A program made the translations under genes and the position numbers. Below the pieces are notes generated by a model. That model searched no databases. It saw only the letters and a program-made list of their open reading frames with translations, and was not told the origin of the DNA. 64,000 nucleotides of DNA, from assembly GCF_004340875.1 (NCBI RefSeq), contig NZ_SLXQ01000003.1:310001-374000 (forward strand), given 5' to 3'. Below, piece after piece: positions 54,074 to 63,817 of this stretch (within the stretch, counting starts at the first letter, position 1; every line of letters starts with the position of its first letter). Origin of the DNA: Tamaricihabitans halophyticus (GTDB taxonomy: Bacteria; Actinomycetota; Actinomycetes; Mycobacteriales; Pseudonocardiaceae).

Positions 54074-54757
54074 TTACTTCGCTGGGGCGAGGCCATGATC
54101 GTAGGCGGCAATGACCAGCTGGGCACGGTCCCGCGCGCCGAGTTTCGCGTGCAGTCGGTTGATATGGGTCTTCACCGTGTTGATCGAGACAACCAGCCGT
54201 TCGGTGATCTCGTCGTTCGACAACCCGCGACCGATGAGCGCGAGTACTTCGGTCTCCCGCGCGGTGAGTTCCGGCGGCAGCCGGACCGACCGGGTACCCG
54301 GATGCTCGAGATAGGTTTCGATGAGCCGGGTGAGCACGGTGGGCGCGAACAGGGCTTCGCCATGCCAAACCCGCCGGACGGCGTCGGTGAGTTTGTCCGG
54401 AGTGGAATCCTTCAGTAGCAGACCGCTCGCGCCGGCACGCAACGCGCCGTAGACATACTCGTCGAGGTCATGCATGGTGAGCACCAGAATCCGCGTGTGG
54501 GCAAGCTCGGGGATTCTGGTTATCTCGCGGGTGGCGTCGATGCCGTTTCCCCCGGGCATCCGGATATCCATCAGGATGACGTCCGGTCGCAGCGTGCGGG
54601 CAGCGGTGATCGCGTCGGTTCCGGTTGCCGCTTCACCGACGACCGCGATATCGGGCTCACGGTCGAACGCGATGCGGAGGCTGTGCCGCAGCAGCGCCTG
54701 GTCATCGACGAGGAGCACGCTGATGGGCGATCCGGTAGCACGGTCGGCGATCGTCAC
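54074..54757 (-). CDS. NarL/LuxR-type response regulator
   Basis: 227 aa. Receiver (VLLVDDQALLRHSLR, phospho-Asp in VILMDIRMPGGNG) and LuxR HTH (LTARETEVLALIGRGLSNDEITERL...). GTG start overlaps the kinase stop by 4 nt. It likely controls the divergent ABC-2 transporter. Confidence 0.92.
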   Translation of the reverse strand: MTIADRATGSPISVLLVDDQALLRHSLRIAFDREPDIAVVGEAATGTDAITAARTLRPDVILMDIRMPGGNGIDATREITRIPELAHTRILVLTMHDLDEYVYGALRAGASGLLLKDSTPDKLTDAVRRVWHGEALFAPTVLTRLIETYLEHPGTRSVRLPPELTARETEVLALIGRGLSNDEITERLVVSINTVKTHINRLHAKLGARDRAQLVIAAYDHGLAPAK

Positions 54758-55614
54758 GGCGTTCTCCCGGAAAGTTCGGCGAGTACCCGGAAGCCGTCGT
54801 CCCGCGCGTCGGTGGTCAGCGTGCCACGGTGCGCCGCGAGGCGTTCGCGCAGCCCGGTCAGCCCGTGTCCCGCCCCCGGCTGCGGATGCCAGCCGGCGAC
54901 CGGCCCGTTGTCGTGCACCGAGACGCGGATCAGGTCGCCCGCCCGCCGTAGTGTCACACTCGCGGTGGTCGGGCCGGCATGCCGAGCGGAGTTGGCCAGT
55001 GCTTCCCGGACGATCGCGCAGACGGTGAGTTGAGCGCTGGCCGCCACCGCGCCGAGATCGCCAAGATCCGTGTGGACCGTCAAACCGGCCAGCTCCGCGC
55101 CCGCGATGATCTCGGGCAGGTCATCGAGTGATTCGGCCGGTCGAAGCGGTCCCGGCGGTGTTTCCGCATCGCGCAACACCGTCAACAGCTGCCGTAGTTC
55201 AGCGGTGGCCTCCCGGCCTGTTCGCTCGATATCGGTCAGCGCCTGCCGTCGTTCGGCGTCCTCGTGCTCGCCGGTGAGATTCGCGGTCGCGGCGCGGACA
55301 GTCATCAGGCCGAGACCGTGCGAGGCCAGATCGTGTAGATCGCGCGCGATGCGCAGCCGCTCGGCCTGCACCGCGCGCTCACCCGCCCATGAGGCCAGCT
55401 GTTCCTCGAACTCGCGCCGCTGGCGGCGGGTCCGCAGCAGGGCCCAGCCGGTTACTCCGCTCGCGGTGAGGGCGATGGCCACCAGTACGACGATGACCGT
55501 CGTCCCGCTGAGATTCGAGCCGAAGGCGAGTACGACGAGTAGTAGCGCGGCGAGCACGCAGCTGGCCGCGCTCCACGCTCGCGAGCTCCAGACCGGCCGT
55601 TTTGTGATGGCCAT
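54754..55614 (-). CDS. HPK7-type sensor histidine kinase
   Basis: 286 aa from ATG 55614 (the longer GTG start at 55686 has no ribosome site). Two N-terminal helices; H-box ERLRIARDLHDLASHGLGLM; ATPase with GHGLTGLRERL. Pair of the NarL regulator, typical DesK/NarX-like TCS. Confidence 0.82.
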   Translation of the reverse strand: MAITKRPVWSSRAWSAASCVLAALLLVVLAFGSNLSGTTVIVVLVAIALTASGVTGWALLRTRRQRREFEEQLASWAGERAVQAERLRIARDLHDLASHGLGLMTVRAATANLTGEHEDAERRQALTDIERTGREATAELRQLLTVLRDAETPPGPLRPAESLDDLPEIIAGAELAGLTVHTDLGDLGAVAASAQLTVCAIVREALANSARHAGPTTASVTLRRAGDLIRVSVHDNGPVAGWHPQPGAGHGLTGLRERLAAHRGTLTTDARDDGFRVLAELSGRTP

Positions 55615-55728
55615 ACCGGCCAGCCTAGGTGCTGGCGGTAGCGCGGTCGTCACCTCAGGGGTTGATCCAGGAATCGCGATGTTCACCGCTGGCTACGACG
55701 CGGATCGTGCCGCCGCCGAGGTGGGATC

Positions 55729-56445
55729 ATGGCCATGCTTACCTTCGAGCGGTTGACCAAACGACGCCGGACGAAACACATCCTCAGCGAGGTCACCTTC
55801 CAGGCCCGGCCAGGACGGATCACCGGCTTCCTCGGTCCGAATGGCGCCGGCAAAACCTCCACCCTGCGCATCCTGCTCGGGCTGGACCGAGCGACCTCGG
55901 GAACGGCGCTGGTGGATGGCCGGCCGTACCGTACGCTGCGCGATCCGGCCCGCAAGGTAGGTGCGCTGCTGGACGGTTCGGGCGCGCACCGCTCGCGCAC
56001 TGGCAGGGCACATCTGCGCTGGGTGGCCCGATCGGCGGGGATCGATGCCGCCAGGGTCGAGGACGTTCTGGAACTCGTGGGCATCGCGGAAGCCGCGGGC
56101 AGCCGGGTCGCCACCTACTCGCTCGGGATGGGCCAACGCCTCGGGCTCGCTACCGCGCTGCTCGGCGATCCCGAGATGTTGGTGCTCGACGAGCCGGTCA
56201 ACGGGCTCGATCCGGACGGGATCCGGTGGATTCGTGGTTTTCTGCGCGATCAGGCCGATGCAGGCCGTACCGTCCTGCTGTCCAGTCACCTGATCGGTGA
56301 GCTGAGCGAAACCGTGGACGACGTCGTGGTGATCCGCGCGGGAAAGATCGTCGCCAACGGCCCGCTCGCGGACGTGACCACCGGCTACCGGAACCTCGAG
56401 GACGCGTTCTTCGCGGCCATCGGTCAGCGGAGCGCTGACCGATGA
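55729..56445 (+). CDS. ABC-2 type exporter ATPase
   Basis: 238 aa. Walker A GPNGAGKTS, signature LGMGQRLGL (S replaced), Walker B MLVLDEPVNGLDP. Bacitracin/antibiotic-export type. First gene of a three-gene transporter, divergent from the TCS. Confidence 0.9.
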   Translation: MAMLTFERLTKRRRTKHILSEVTFQARPGRITGFLGPNGAGKTSTLRILLGLDRATSGTALVDGRPYRTLRDPARKVGALLDGSGAHRSRTGRAHLRWVARSAGIDAARVEDVLELVGIAEAAGSRVATYSLGMGQRLGLATALLGDPEMLVLDEPVNGLDPDGIRWIRGFLRDQADAGRTVLLSSHLIGELSETVDDVVVIRAGKIVANGPLADVTTGYRNLEDAFFAAIGQRSADR

Positions 56446-57170
56446 GGACGGTGCGCGCCGAGCTGTCGAAGCTGGCTTCGCTTCCCGCGTTCTGGTTCGC
56501 CTGTGTCGTGGGTGTGCTGGTGCCAACCGGAATCGTGCTCCTCGCGGGCCGGGCGGCTCCCCGCGTCGATGATGGCTACCAGGAGCTGGCCGTCGGTGTG
56601 CTCGGCGCGATCGTTCTTGGGGTCATCGCGATGAGTAGCGAGTACACCAGCGAGGGCGCGGAATCGGCCGGTGGGCGGCAGATCAACACCACACTGACGG
56701 CGGTACCTACACGGGGTCGACTGTTCCTGGCGAAGGCGCTCGTGGTGGGCAGCACCAGCTTCGTACTGGCGATCCTCGCAACGACTGCCGTGTTCAGCGT
56801 GCTGCGACTCAGCCAGGGCGTTGGTGTGCTCGCGCTGACCGGGGATGATCTCGCGCGAATGGGCGGCGTTATCGCGTACTGGGTGCTGATGTCCTTGCTT
56901 GGCTACGGGCTGACCGCCTTCACGCGTAGCGGGATAATCCCGCTTGCCGTGTTGCTGGTGAACTCGTCAACGGTCAGCGTCAGCTACCTGCTCACCAAGG
57001 CAACGCCATTGGCCAACTACCTTCCGGATCTCGCTGGTATGCGGATGTTCTCCCGCGACTTGGCGACGGATGTCGAACTGTCCCCGTTGCTCGGTGGCGC
57101 GGTGATGGCAGTGTGGGTTGCCGGACTACTCATCGTCGCCAAGCTGGTGTTCGCCAGGAGGGACGCGTGA
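56442..57170 (+). CDS. ABC-2 type permease
   Basis: 242 aa with six predicted helices, start MRTVRAELSKLASLPAFWFAC, overlapping the ATPase gene by 4 nt. Partner of the paralogous permease downstream. Confidence 0.82.
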   Translation: MRTVRAELSKLASLPAFWFACVVGVLVPTGIVLLAGRAAPRVDDGYQELAVGVLGAIVLGVIAMSSEYTSEGAESAGGRQINTTLTAVPTRGRLFLAKALVVGSTSFVLAILATTAVFSVLRLSQGVGVLALTGDDLARMGGVIAYWVLMSLLGYGLTAFTRSGIIPLAVLLVNSSTVSVSYLLTKATPLANYLPDLAGMRMFSRDLATDVELSPLLGGAVMAVWVAGLLIVAKLVFARRDA

Positions 57171-57853
57171 GCGCATTGCTCCGATGTGGACGAATACACG
57201 TGTTCTGCCGTGCTATGCACAGCGAACTGGTCAAACTCTGGTCGCTGCCGGCGTTCTGGTTGACACTGGCTGGTACTTTCGGCGGCGCGCTGCTGCTCAC
57301 CCTCGCGCTCAGCTCGGCGCCGCCGACCGGTCCAGTTGAGTTGGACAAGGTGCTTGTTCAGCCCGTTGCTTACGCCCAGGCGGGTTTCGTGCTGCTCGGC
57401 GTACTGGCGGCCTGCTCCGAGTACGCCGGTGGCCAGATCCGCACCACCTTGCTCGCGATGCCGCAACGCGTTAGCCAGCGACTCGCCGCCACGGCGGCAC
57501 TGCTGTTGCTCGCGCTCGTAGTAGCCGCGCTGGTCGTTGGCGGCGGTGTCCTGTTTGGCTACGTCCTGCTCGCCGAGGCGGCCGGCGCGCTCGATGCCGG
57601 CCTGCTCGTGCCGAGCGCGCTGAACGCGATCGGCTACCTGGCTGTGTTGACGGTACTGGGCGCTGCGCTTGGCACGCTTACTCGCCGAGTGTTACCAGCC
57701 GCGGCGGCACTGTTGCTGTACCTGTTCGTGCTCAGCCCGCTGGTTTCCGGTCAGCCGGTCACTGATACGCAGCCCGATACCGCTGGTCTTGCGCCCTGGT
57801 CACTCGCGTTCCTCGTCGCGTCTATTGTCGTGGTCAAGCACCGGGATGCCTGA
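57167..57853 (+). CDS. ABC-2 type permease, second subunit
   Basis: 228 aa, six helices (HSELVKLWSLPAFWLTLAG...). GTG 57167 is chosen for AGGAGGG upstream and the 4-nt overlap. Its end abuts the convergent dehydrogenase gene. The two permeases with one ATPase form a heteromeric transporter, perhaps drug export or sensing under the adjacent TCS. Confidence 0.82.
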   Translation: MSALLRCGRIHVFCRAMHSELVKLWSLPAFWLTLAGTFGGALLLTLALSSAPPTGPVELDKVLVQPVAYAQAGFVLLGVLAACSEYAGGQIRTTLLAMPQRVSQRLAATAALLLLALVVAALVVGGGVLFGYVLLAEAAGALDAGLLVPSALNAIGYLAVLTVLGAALGTLTRRVLPAAAALLLYLFVLSPLVSGQPVTDTQPDTAGLAPWSLAFLVASIVVVKHRDA

Positions 57854-57854
57854 G

Positions 57855-58859
57855 CTAGCCTTGCCGGACCTCGGCGAGCGCCACCGGACGCCGCTCGCGG
57901 CGGGATAGCTCACAGGCTTCCGCCACATAGAAGGATTCCAGTGCGTCGGCGACCGTGCAGGGATTCGCTCGGTCGCCGCGAACGACCTCGGTGAACGCGC
58001 GTAGCTCGGCCGCGTAGGCATCATGGAACCGATCCATGAACATCGGATAGGCCGGACCACTTGGCCATTCGACACCCGGCTCGGTCGAGCGCAACGGCAA
58101 CCGGTCATCCAGTCCAACCGCGACACTGTCCTGCGATCCGAGCACTTCGAGTCGGACGTCGTAGCCAGCCGCGTTGTACCTGGTTCCGGCGACCTGCGCC
58201 AACGTGCCGTCCACAAGGGTCAGTACCGCGCTTGCCGTGTCCACATCGCCAGCCTCGGCGAAGTACTCGGCGCCCCGGTTGGAGCCGACGGCGTACACCT
58301 CAGCCACTTCCTGCCCGGTCAGCCAGCGGATGATGTCGAAATCGTGCACGCTGCAATCGCGGAAGAAACCACCGGAAGAACGGACATACTCGGCTGGCGG
58401 CGGCGCAGGGTCCAATGTGGTCGCACGAAGGGTGTGCAGCCAGCCAAGCGAACCCGACCGCACCGTCTCGCGTGCGGCGAGGTAGCCAGCGTCGAACCGG
58501 CGCTGGAAGCCGATCTGCACCGTAGCGCCGGCCTGTTCCACGTGCCGCAGCACGGCGACGGTGCCCGCGACATCCGAAGCGACCGGCTTCTCGCAGAACA
58601 CCGGAAGCCCGGCATCGACCGCCCTGGTGATCAGCTCGGCGTGCGCATCGGTAGCCGCGGCGATCACCAGGCCATCCAGGTTCGCCTCGAACAACTCGTC
58701 GATGCTGGCCGCCGCGGTGCAGCCGAGGTCATCCGCGACCTGCTTGGCTCGCTCCACCGCGGTATCCGCGATGATCAACGTTTCGACGCCTGTCGCGGAG
58801 TTCAGCGTCGCGGCGTGGAACGCACCGATTCGCCCAGCGCCGGCAAGTCCGAGTTTCAT
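57855..58859 (-). CDS. Gfo/Idh/MocA oxidoreductase (inositol 2-dehydrogenase-like)
   Basis: 334 aa. N-terminal Rossmann GLAGAGRIGAFHA and the EKPVAS motif, with the HDFDIIRWL-type His region. Closest to inositol 2-dehydrogenases. It overlaps the LacI-type gene by 4 nt and faces the IolE-like operon, supporting inositol or a related sugar. Confidence 0.85.
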   Translation of the reverse strand: MKLGLAGAGRIGAFHAATLNSATGVETLIIADTAVERAKQVADDLGCTAAASIDELFEANLDGLVIAAATDAHAELITRAVDAGLPVFCEKPVASDVAGTVAVLRHVEQAGATVQIGFQRRFDAGYLAARETVRSGSLGWLHTLRATTLDPAPPPAEYVRSSGGFFRDCSVHDFDIIRWLTGQEVAEVYAVGSNRGAEYFAEAGDVDTASAVLTLVDGTLAQVAGTRYNAAGYDVRLEVLGSQDSVAVGLDDRLPLRSTEPGVEWPSGPAYPMFMDRFHDAYAAELRAFTEVVRGDRANPCTVADALESFYVAEACELSRRERRPVALAEVRQG

Positions 58860-59869
58860 GTCTCGCGTCCCTTCGTTCGTGGCCCTGCGGTCGTATCCCG
58901 GATCACCAGCTCCGGGTTGAGCAGGTGGCGGGCGGCAGCAGTGCGCTCGCCGCGAATCCGCTCCACGAGCGCCGTCGCGGCGAGCCTGCCGAGTTCCATC
59001 CGCGGTTGGTCAATCGTGGTCAGCGAAACATGCCGGAGCGCGGCCAGGGAGGTGTTGTCGTAGCCGACCACCGAAACGTCGGCGGGCACGCGGTAGCCGG
59101 CGTCCTCGAGCGCGGAGATTGCCCCGATCGCGTTGAAGTCGTTCCCGGCCACCAGCGCGGTGGGCATCTCGTTGCCACGCAACAGCTCGGCCACCGCCTT
59201 GGCGCCGGCCTCGTCGGTGTGTTCGCTGCGGATCACCTTCGGTCGCAACTCGTGTTCGCGCATCGCGGCGAGGTAGCCCCTTCGCCTGCTGGTGGAGTTC
59301 GCCCCGCCACCGCCGTCCAGGTGGACAATCTCGGTATGTCCAAGGCGGACAAGGTGGTGCACGGCGAGTGCGGCGCCGGCTTCACCATCGTCGTTCACGG
59401 TGTCTACATTGCTCAGCCGGGAGCCCCGGGAGACGAGCACTACCGGGCAGGATTCCGCCGCCTTGCCGATCGCACCGCTTGGCAGCACTGGGGAGAGCAG
59501 CGCGATTCCCGCTGGTCGGAAGGAGAGCAACCGATCCAGCGCCTCGCGCTCGCGGGCCGGCTTCCGGCCGCCAGTGTTCAGCACGACTTCGAACCCGACC
59601 GCCCGCGCGGCCGCGTCCAGCCCTTCCACCACCTCGGCGAAGAAGGCGTTGCGCAGATCGGAAACCAGCACGCCGAGTACCGTCGAGGTACGGCTGGCCA
59701 GCGCGCGAGCCAGCACATGCGGCGAGTAGCCGAGCTCTTCGGCCGCGCGCAGTACCGCCGCTCGCCTTGCCGGAGCGACCTTTGGCGAATCCCGCATCAC
59801 GAGGGAGACGAGCGCGCGGGATACGCCAGCATGCCGTGCCACATCGTCCATCGTTGGCCGAGCCGGCAT
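58856..59869 (-). CDS. LacI-family regulator
   Basis: 337 aa. HTH TMDDVARHAGVSRALVSLVM, then a periplasmic-binding-like effector domain (TVLGVLVSDLRNAFFAEVVEGL). ATG 59869 after AGGGGA. Divergent from the IolE-like operon; a palindrome lies between. Likely represses both sides and responds to the sugar. Confidence 0.88.
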   Translation of the reverse strand: MPARPTMDDVARHAGVSRALVSLVMRDSPKVAPARRAAVLRAAEELGYSPHVLARALASRTSTVLGVLVSDLRNAFFAEVVEGLDAAARAVGFEVVLNTGGRKPAREREALDRLLSFRPAGIALLSPVLPSGAIGKAAESCPVVLVSRGSRLSNVDTVNDDGEAGAALAVHHLVRLGHTEIVHLDGGGGANSTSRRRGYLAAMREHELRPKVIRSEHTDEAGAKAVAELLRGNEMPTALVAGNDFNAIGAISALEDAGYRVPADVSVVGYDNTSLAALRHVSLTTIDQPRMELGRLAATALVERIRGERTAAARHLLNPELVIRDTTAGPRTKGRET

Positions 59870-59899
59870 CGGCGTCCCCTTCCTCGTGCACCCTGCCTC

Positions 59900-59960
59900 T
59901 TGACACGGTGTGACGCGCACTACACGATTAGAGCGCTTCAACATATTAGAGCGCTCTAAT
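59900..59960 (+). promoter_or_regulatory. Promoter and LacI-type operators for sugar operon
   Basis: TTGACA at 59900-59905 is followed by weak -10 (CACGAT). Two ATTAGAGCGCT sites: an imperfect one at 59927-59941 and a perfect 16-bp palindrome ATTAGAGCGCTCTAAT (59945-59960). They cover the -10/start zone. Confidence 0.75.
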
Positions 59961-59975
59961 TCAGAAGGGAAGCCG

Positions 59976-60866
59976 ATGGCGGTACGGATCGCGGCAGCGC
60001 CGATTTCCTGGGGTGTCTGCGAGGTCCCCGGTTGGGGCAAGGTGCTCGACCGGGAAGTCGTGCTCGGTGAGATGGCGGAGCTCGGGCTGCGCGCGACCGA
60101 ACTGGGACCACCTGGGTACCTGCCAACCGAACCGGCCGAGTTGCGGGCCGCGCTTGGCACACTGCGACTTGTCGGCGGGTTCTACGCGACCGTACTGCAC
60201 GATGAACAGCGGCAGGCCAGTTCGATAGCCGAGGCGACCGAGCTGGCGGAACTGCTCGCCTCGGTCGGCGGCGAGGTGCTGGTGCTTGCCGCGGCGACCG
60301 GGCTGACCGGTTACGACGAACGGCCGGCGCTCTCCGCTGCCGAATGGCGGACCCTGGTGGAAACCTGTGCGCTGATACGGGATGCGGCCGCCGAGCATGG
60401 TCTGGCCACCGTGCTGCATCCGCATGTGGGTACCCATGTGGAGCGCGCTGACGAGGTGGCCCGGTTCGTCGCCGATTCGGATCTGCCGCTGTGCCTGGAC
60501 ACCGGGCATCTGCTGATCGGCGGGGCGGATCCGGTGACACTGGCCCGCGAACACCCGGAGCGGATCGGCCACGTGCACCTCAAGGATGTGCGGGCGGATC
60601 TGGCCGATCGGGTTCGTTCCGGGGAAATCAGCTACACCCAAGCGGTAGCCGAGGGGATCTACGTACCGCTCGGTGCGGGCGACGTGGATCTACTTGCCAT
60701 GCTGAGTTCGCTGTCCGAAGTCGACTATCGCGGTTGGTACGTACTGGAACAGGACACTGCCTTGCCGCAGGACGGTACGGCGGACGAGGATCTACCCCGG
60801 CGGGACACCGAGCAGAGCCTGGCGCGGCTGCACGAACTGTTGCGCGCCACCGGCGCCGAGGTGTAG
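59976..60866 (+). CDS. IolE-like sugar isomerase/inosose dehydratase
   Basis: 296 aa TIM-barrel, starting MAVRIAAAPISWGVCEVPGWG (IolE/2-keto-myo-inositol dehydratase start). HPHVGTH, DTGHLLIGG and HVHLKDV supply metal ligands. ATG 59976 after AGAAGGG. Suggests inositol catabolism, but iolB, iolC, iolD are absent here. Confidence 0.82.
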   Translation: MAVRIAAAPISWGVCEVPGWGKVLDREVVLGEMAELGLRATELGPPGYLPTEPAELRAALGTLRLVGGFYATVLHDEQRQASSIAEATELAELLASVGGEVLVLAAATGLTGYDERPALSAAEWRTLVETCALIRDAAAEHGLATVLHPHVGTHVERADEVARFVADSDLPLCLDTGHLLIGGADPVTLAREHPERIGHVHLKDVRADLADRVRSGEISYTQAVAEGIYVPLGAGDVDLLAMLSSLSEVDYRGWYVLEQDTALPQDGTADEDLPRRDTEQSLARLHELLRATGAEV

Positions 60867-60897
60867 CCACGCCGGTGGCGCTAGCGAGGAGACAACG

Positions 60898-61905
60898 ATG
60901 TCTTGTGGTTCAAGAACCCGATGGCGAGGAACCAGGTTGCCGTGGGTGCTCGCGGTATGCGCGGCACTGGTCCTTGCCGGCTGCACCGGTCCTTCCGCGC
61001 AGCAGCCAGTGGACGACGCCGGTGCGGCGGCCGATAGCGACGCGCCCTTGCGGGTCGCCGTGATCTCGCACAGCACACCGGGCGATGCCTTCTGGGATGT
61101 GGTCAAGGCCGGCGCTGAAGCCGCCGGCGAGGAGCTGGGTGTTGGCGTGGAGTACAGCCAGAACCCGGACCCGGCCGGCCAGGCGCGGCTGATCGGTAAC
61201 GCGGTCGCGCAGGGCGCGACTGGCCTGGTGGTCTCCATGGCCAACCCGGACGCGCTGCGGGACGCCATCGCGAACGCACGCAAAGCCGGCATCCCGGTGG
61301 TCACGATCAACTCGGGAGCCGAGGAGAGCAAGGAGTTCGGCGCGATCGGCCACGTCGGCCAGGACGAGCGGATCGCGGGCGAAGCCACCGGTGAGCGGCT
61401 TGCTGATGGCAACAGGCGCAACGTGCTGTGCGTGATCCACGAGGCGGGCAACGTCGGGTTGAACGATCGGTGCGGCGGCGCGCGGGACGGCTTCGGCGGC
61501 AACAACTTCCGCAACCTCCAGGTGGATATCAACAACCCCGCCGATGTGGAGGCCAGGATCACCGGTTCGCTGCAGACCGATCAGAACATCGACACCGTGC
61601 TGACGCTGAACCCGCAGATCGCGGCCAACGCGGTGAACGCGGTTCGCTCGACGGGTACCGACGCCAAGGTGGCGACCTTCGACGTGAACCCGGATGTGCT
61701 GAGCGCGATCAAGGCGGGGGACGTGCTCTTCGCCGTGGATCAGCAGCAGTACCAGCAGGGCTACCTGCCGATCGTGATGCTCAAGCTATACCGGGACAAC
61801 GGGAACACCCTCGGCGGCGGCGAGCAGGTGTTGACCGGGCCCGGATTCGTGGATTCCTCGAACGTGGACGAGGTCAACAAGTACGCCTCGCGCGGCACCC
61901 GGTAG
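60898..61905 (+). CDS. Sugar ABC transporter substrate-binding lipoprotein
   Basis: 335 aa. Lipobox LAGC at residues 26-29, then a type 1 periplasmic-binding domain (LRVAVISHSTPGDAFWDVVKAGAE). Fits ribose/inositol-type receptors. In the operon with permease and ATPase. Confidence 0.88.
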   Translation: MSCGSRTRWRGTRLPWVLAVCAALVLAGCTGPSAQQPVDDAGAAADSDAPLRVAVISHSTPGDAFWDVVKAGAEAAGEELGVGVEYSQNPDPAGQARLIGNAVAQGATGLVVSMANPDALRDAIANARKAGIPVVTINSGAEESKEFGAIGHVGQDERIAGEATGERLADGNRRNVLCVIHEAGNVGLNDRCGGARDGFGGNNFRNLQVDINNPADVEARITGSLQTDQNIDTVLTLNPQIAANAVNAVRSTGTDAKVATFDVNPDVLSAIKAGDVLFAVDQQQYQQGYLPIVMLKLYRDNGNTLGGGEQVLTGPGFVDSSNVDEVNKYASRGTR

Positions 61906-61919
61906 GTCGGTGAGCACAG

Positions 61920-62969
61920 ATGACGACAGACATCCAAACTGAGCCGGAGCGCGATGAGCGGATCGGCCGGCCACGAGTACTCGAACGGCTCGTCGTTCGC
62001 CCGGAGATTGGCGCGCTGATCGGCGCGATCGTGGTGTTCCTGTTCTTCTCGATCGTGACCGACCAGTTTCTGACCACCGGCGGGGTGGCGGTCTGGCTGG
62101 ACGACGCCGCGACGCTCGGGATCATGGCCGTGGCCGTTTCACTGCTGATGATCGGCGGCGAGTTCGACCTCTCCGCCGGCGTGATGACCGCCTCGACCGC
62201 GTTGGTCACCGCGATCTTCGCGGCCAACGTCGGCCTCAACCTGTGGGTTGCGCTGCTGCTCTCGTTGCTGTTCGCGCTGGCCGTTGGCCTGTTCAACGGG
62301 GTGCTCGTGATGCGGACCGGGCTGCCCAGCTTCATCATCACGCTCGGCATGTTTCTCGCGTTGCAGGGACTGAACCTGGGCGTCACCAAGGCGGTTACCG
62401 GAACCGTGCAGGTTTCCGGGGTCGCCTCGGCGCCGGGATACGAATCGGTCGGCTTCTTCTTCGCGTCTACTTTCGAGTTGTTCGGTACCCAGTTCCGGGT
62501 TTCGATTCTGTGGTGGATCGCGTTCACCGCGGTGGCCGCGCTGATCCTGGTGCGCACTAAACCAGGCAACTGGATCTTCGCCGTTGGCGGCGCAGCGCAG
62601 AGCGCGCGTGCCGTTGGCGTGCCGCTGGTCGGCACCAAGATCGCGCTGTTCATGACCACCGCCTTCGCCGGCTGGCTGGTCGGCAATATCAACGTGCTGC
62701 GCTTCACCACCGTGCAGGCGAATCAGGGCATCGGGCTGGAGCTGCAGTTCATCATCGGCGCGGTGATCGGTGGCTGCCTGCTCACCGGCGGTTTCGGTTC
62801 GGCCGTAGGGGCCGCGGTTGGCGCGCTGATCTTCGGCATGGCCCGGCAGGGCATCGTGTTCGCCGGCTGGGACAGCGACTGGTTCATGCTCTTCCTCGGC
62901 GTGATGCTGCTGGCCGCGGTGCTGGTGAACAACGCGCTGCGGCGTAGGGCGGAAAGGGTACGACGATGA
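61920..62969 (+). CDS. Sugar ABC transporter permease (RbsC-like)
   Basis: 349 aa, about 9-10 helices, with the BPD_transp_2 segments [10 protein letters not shown] and [19 protein letters not shown]. It overlaps the ATPase gene by 4 nt. Confidence 0.9.
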   Translation: MTTDIQTEPERDERIGRPRVLERLVVRPEIGALIGAIVVFLFFSIVTDQFLTTGGVAVWLDDAATLGIMAVAVSLLMIGGEFDLSAGVMTASTALVTAIFAANVGLNLWVALLLSLLFALAVGLFNGVLVMRTGLPSFIITLGMFLALQGLNLGVTKAVTGTVQVSGVASAPGYESVGFFFASTFELFGTQFRVSILWWIAFTAVAALILVRTKPGNWIFAVGGAAQSARAVGVPLVGTKIALFMTTAFAGWLVGNINVLRFTTVQANQGIGLELQFIIGAVIGGCLLTGGFGSAVGAAVGALIFGMARQGIVFAGWDSDWFMLFLGVMLLAAVLVNNALRRRAERVRR

Positions 62970-63763
62970 CGCACGAGCTGATCCGGGTCGAGGACGTCGG
63001 CAAGACCTACGGCAGTGTGCTCGCGCTGCGCGAGGTGTCCACCGTGGTCAACGCCGGTGAGGTCACCTGCGTGCTCGGGGACAACGGCGCGGGCAAGTCG
63101 ACGTTGATCAAGATCCTGGCCGGGGTGCACCAGCACAGTTCCGGGCGGATGCTGGTGGACGGCGCGGCGACCACCTTCGGCTCGCCGCGCGAGGCGCTGG
63201 ATGCCGGGATCGCCACCGTGTACCAGGACCTCGCGGTGGTCCCGCTGATGAGCGTCTGGCGGAACTTCTTCCTCGGCTCCGAGCCGACGGTGGGGTTCGG
63301 TCCGCTGCGGGTACTCGACCGGAAGAAGGGCAAGGCGGTCGCGAAGCGCGCGCTCGCCGAGATGGGGATCGATCTGCGGGATGTGGAACAGCCGGTGGGC
63401 ACCCTTTCCGGTGGCGAGCGGCAGTGCGTGGCGATCGCCAGAGCGATCCACTTCGGCGCGAAGGCGTTGATCCTGGACGAGCCGACGGCGGCGCTCGGCG
63501 TGAAGCAGGCGGGCGTGGTGTTGCGCTACGTCGCCCAGGCGCGCGATCGGGGACTGGGCGTCGTGTTGATCACGCATAACCCGCACCATGCGTATCCGGT
63601 CGGCGACCGGTTCCTGGTGCTCAAGCGCGGGCGAAGTCTCGGTTCGGCGGAGAAGGCGGAAATCACCCTCGCGGAACTCACCAGGCAGATGGCCGGCGGT
63701 GCCGAACTCGAGCAGCTCGCGCACGAGCTTGGTGGGGTGGACAGCGAAAGCGGTGCCGGCTAG
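62966..63763 (+). CDS. Sugar ABC transporter ATPase
   Basis: 265 aa single-domain ATPase. Walker [10 protein letters not shown], signature LSGGERQ, Walker [12 protein letters not shown]. Single-domain, unlike the usual two-domain RbsA. The stop lies in the loop of a 13-bp hairpin. Confidence 0.9.
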   Translation: MTHELIRVEDVGKTYGSVLALREVSTVVNAGEVTCVLGDNGAGKSTLIKILAGVHQHSSGRMLVDGAATTFGSPREALDAGIATVYQDLAVVPLMSVWRNFFLGSEPTVGFGPLRVLDRKKGKAVAKRALAEMGIDLRDVEQPVGTLSGGERQCVAIARAIHFGAKALILDEPTAALGVKQAGVVLRYVAQARDRGLGVVLITHNPHHAYPVGDRFLVLKRGRSLGSAEKAEITLAELTRQMAGGAELEQLAHELGGVDSESGAG

Positions 63764-63777
63764 TCCGGCACCGCTTT
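63747..63777. terminator. Terminator with stop codon in the loop
   Basis: Perfect 13-bp stem AAAGCGGTGCCGG / CCGGCACCGCTTT, loop CTAGT containing the TAG of the ATPase gene. Ends in TTTA. Lies between convergent genes. Confidence 0.85.
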
Positions 63778-63817
63778 ACCGTTCGCTGCGCTCAACGGCG
63801 CACTCGAACGCCGCGCG

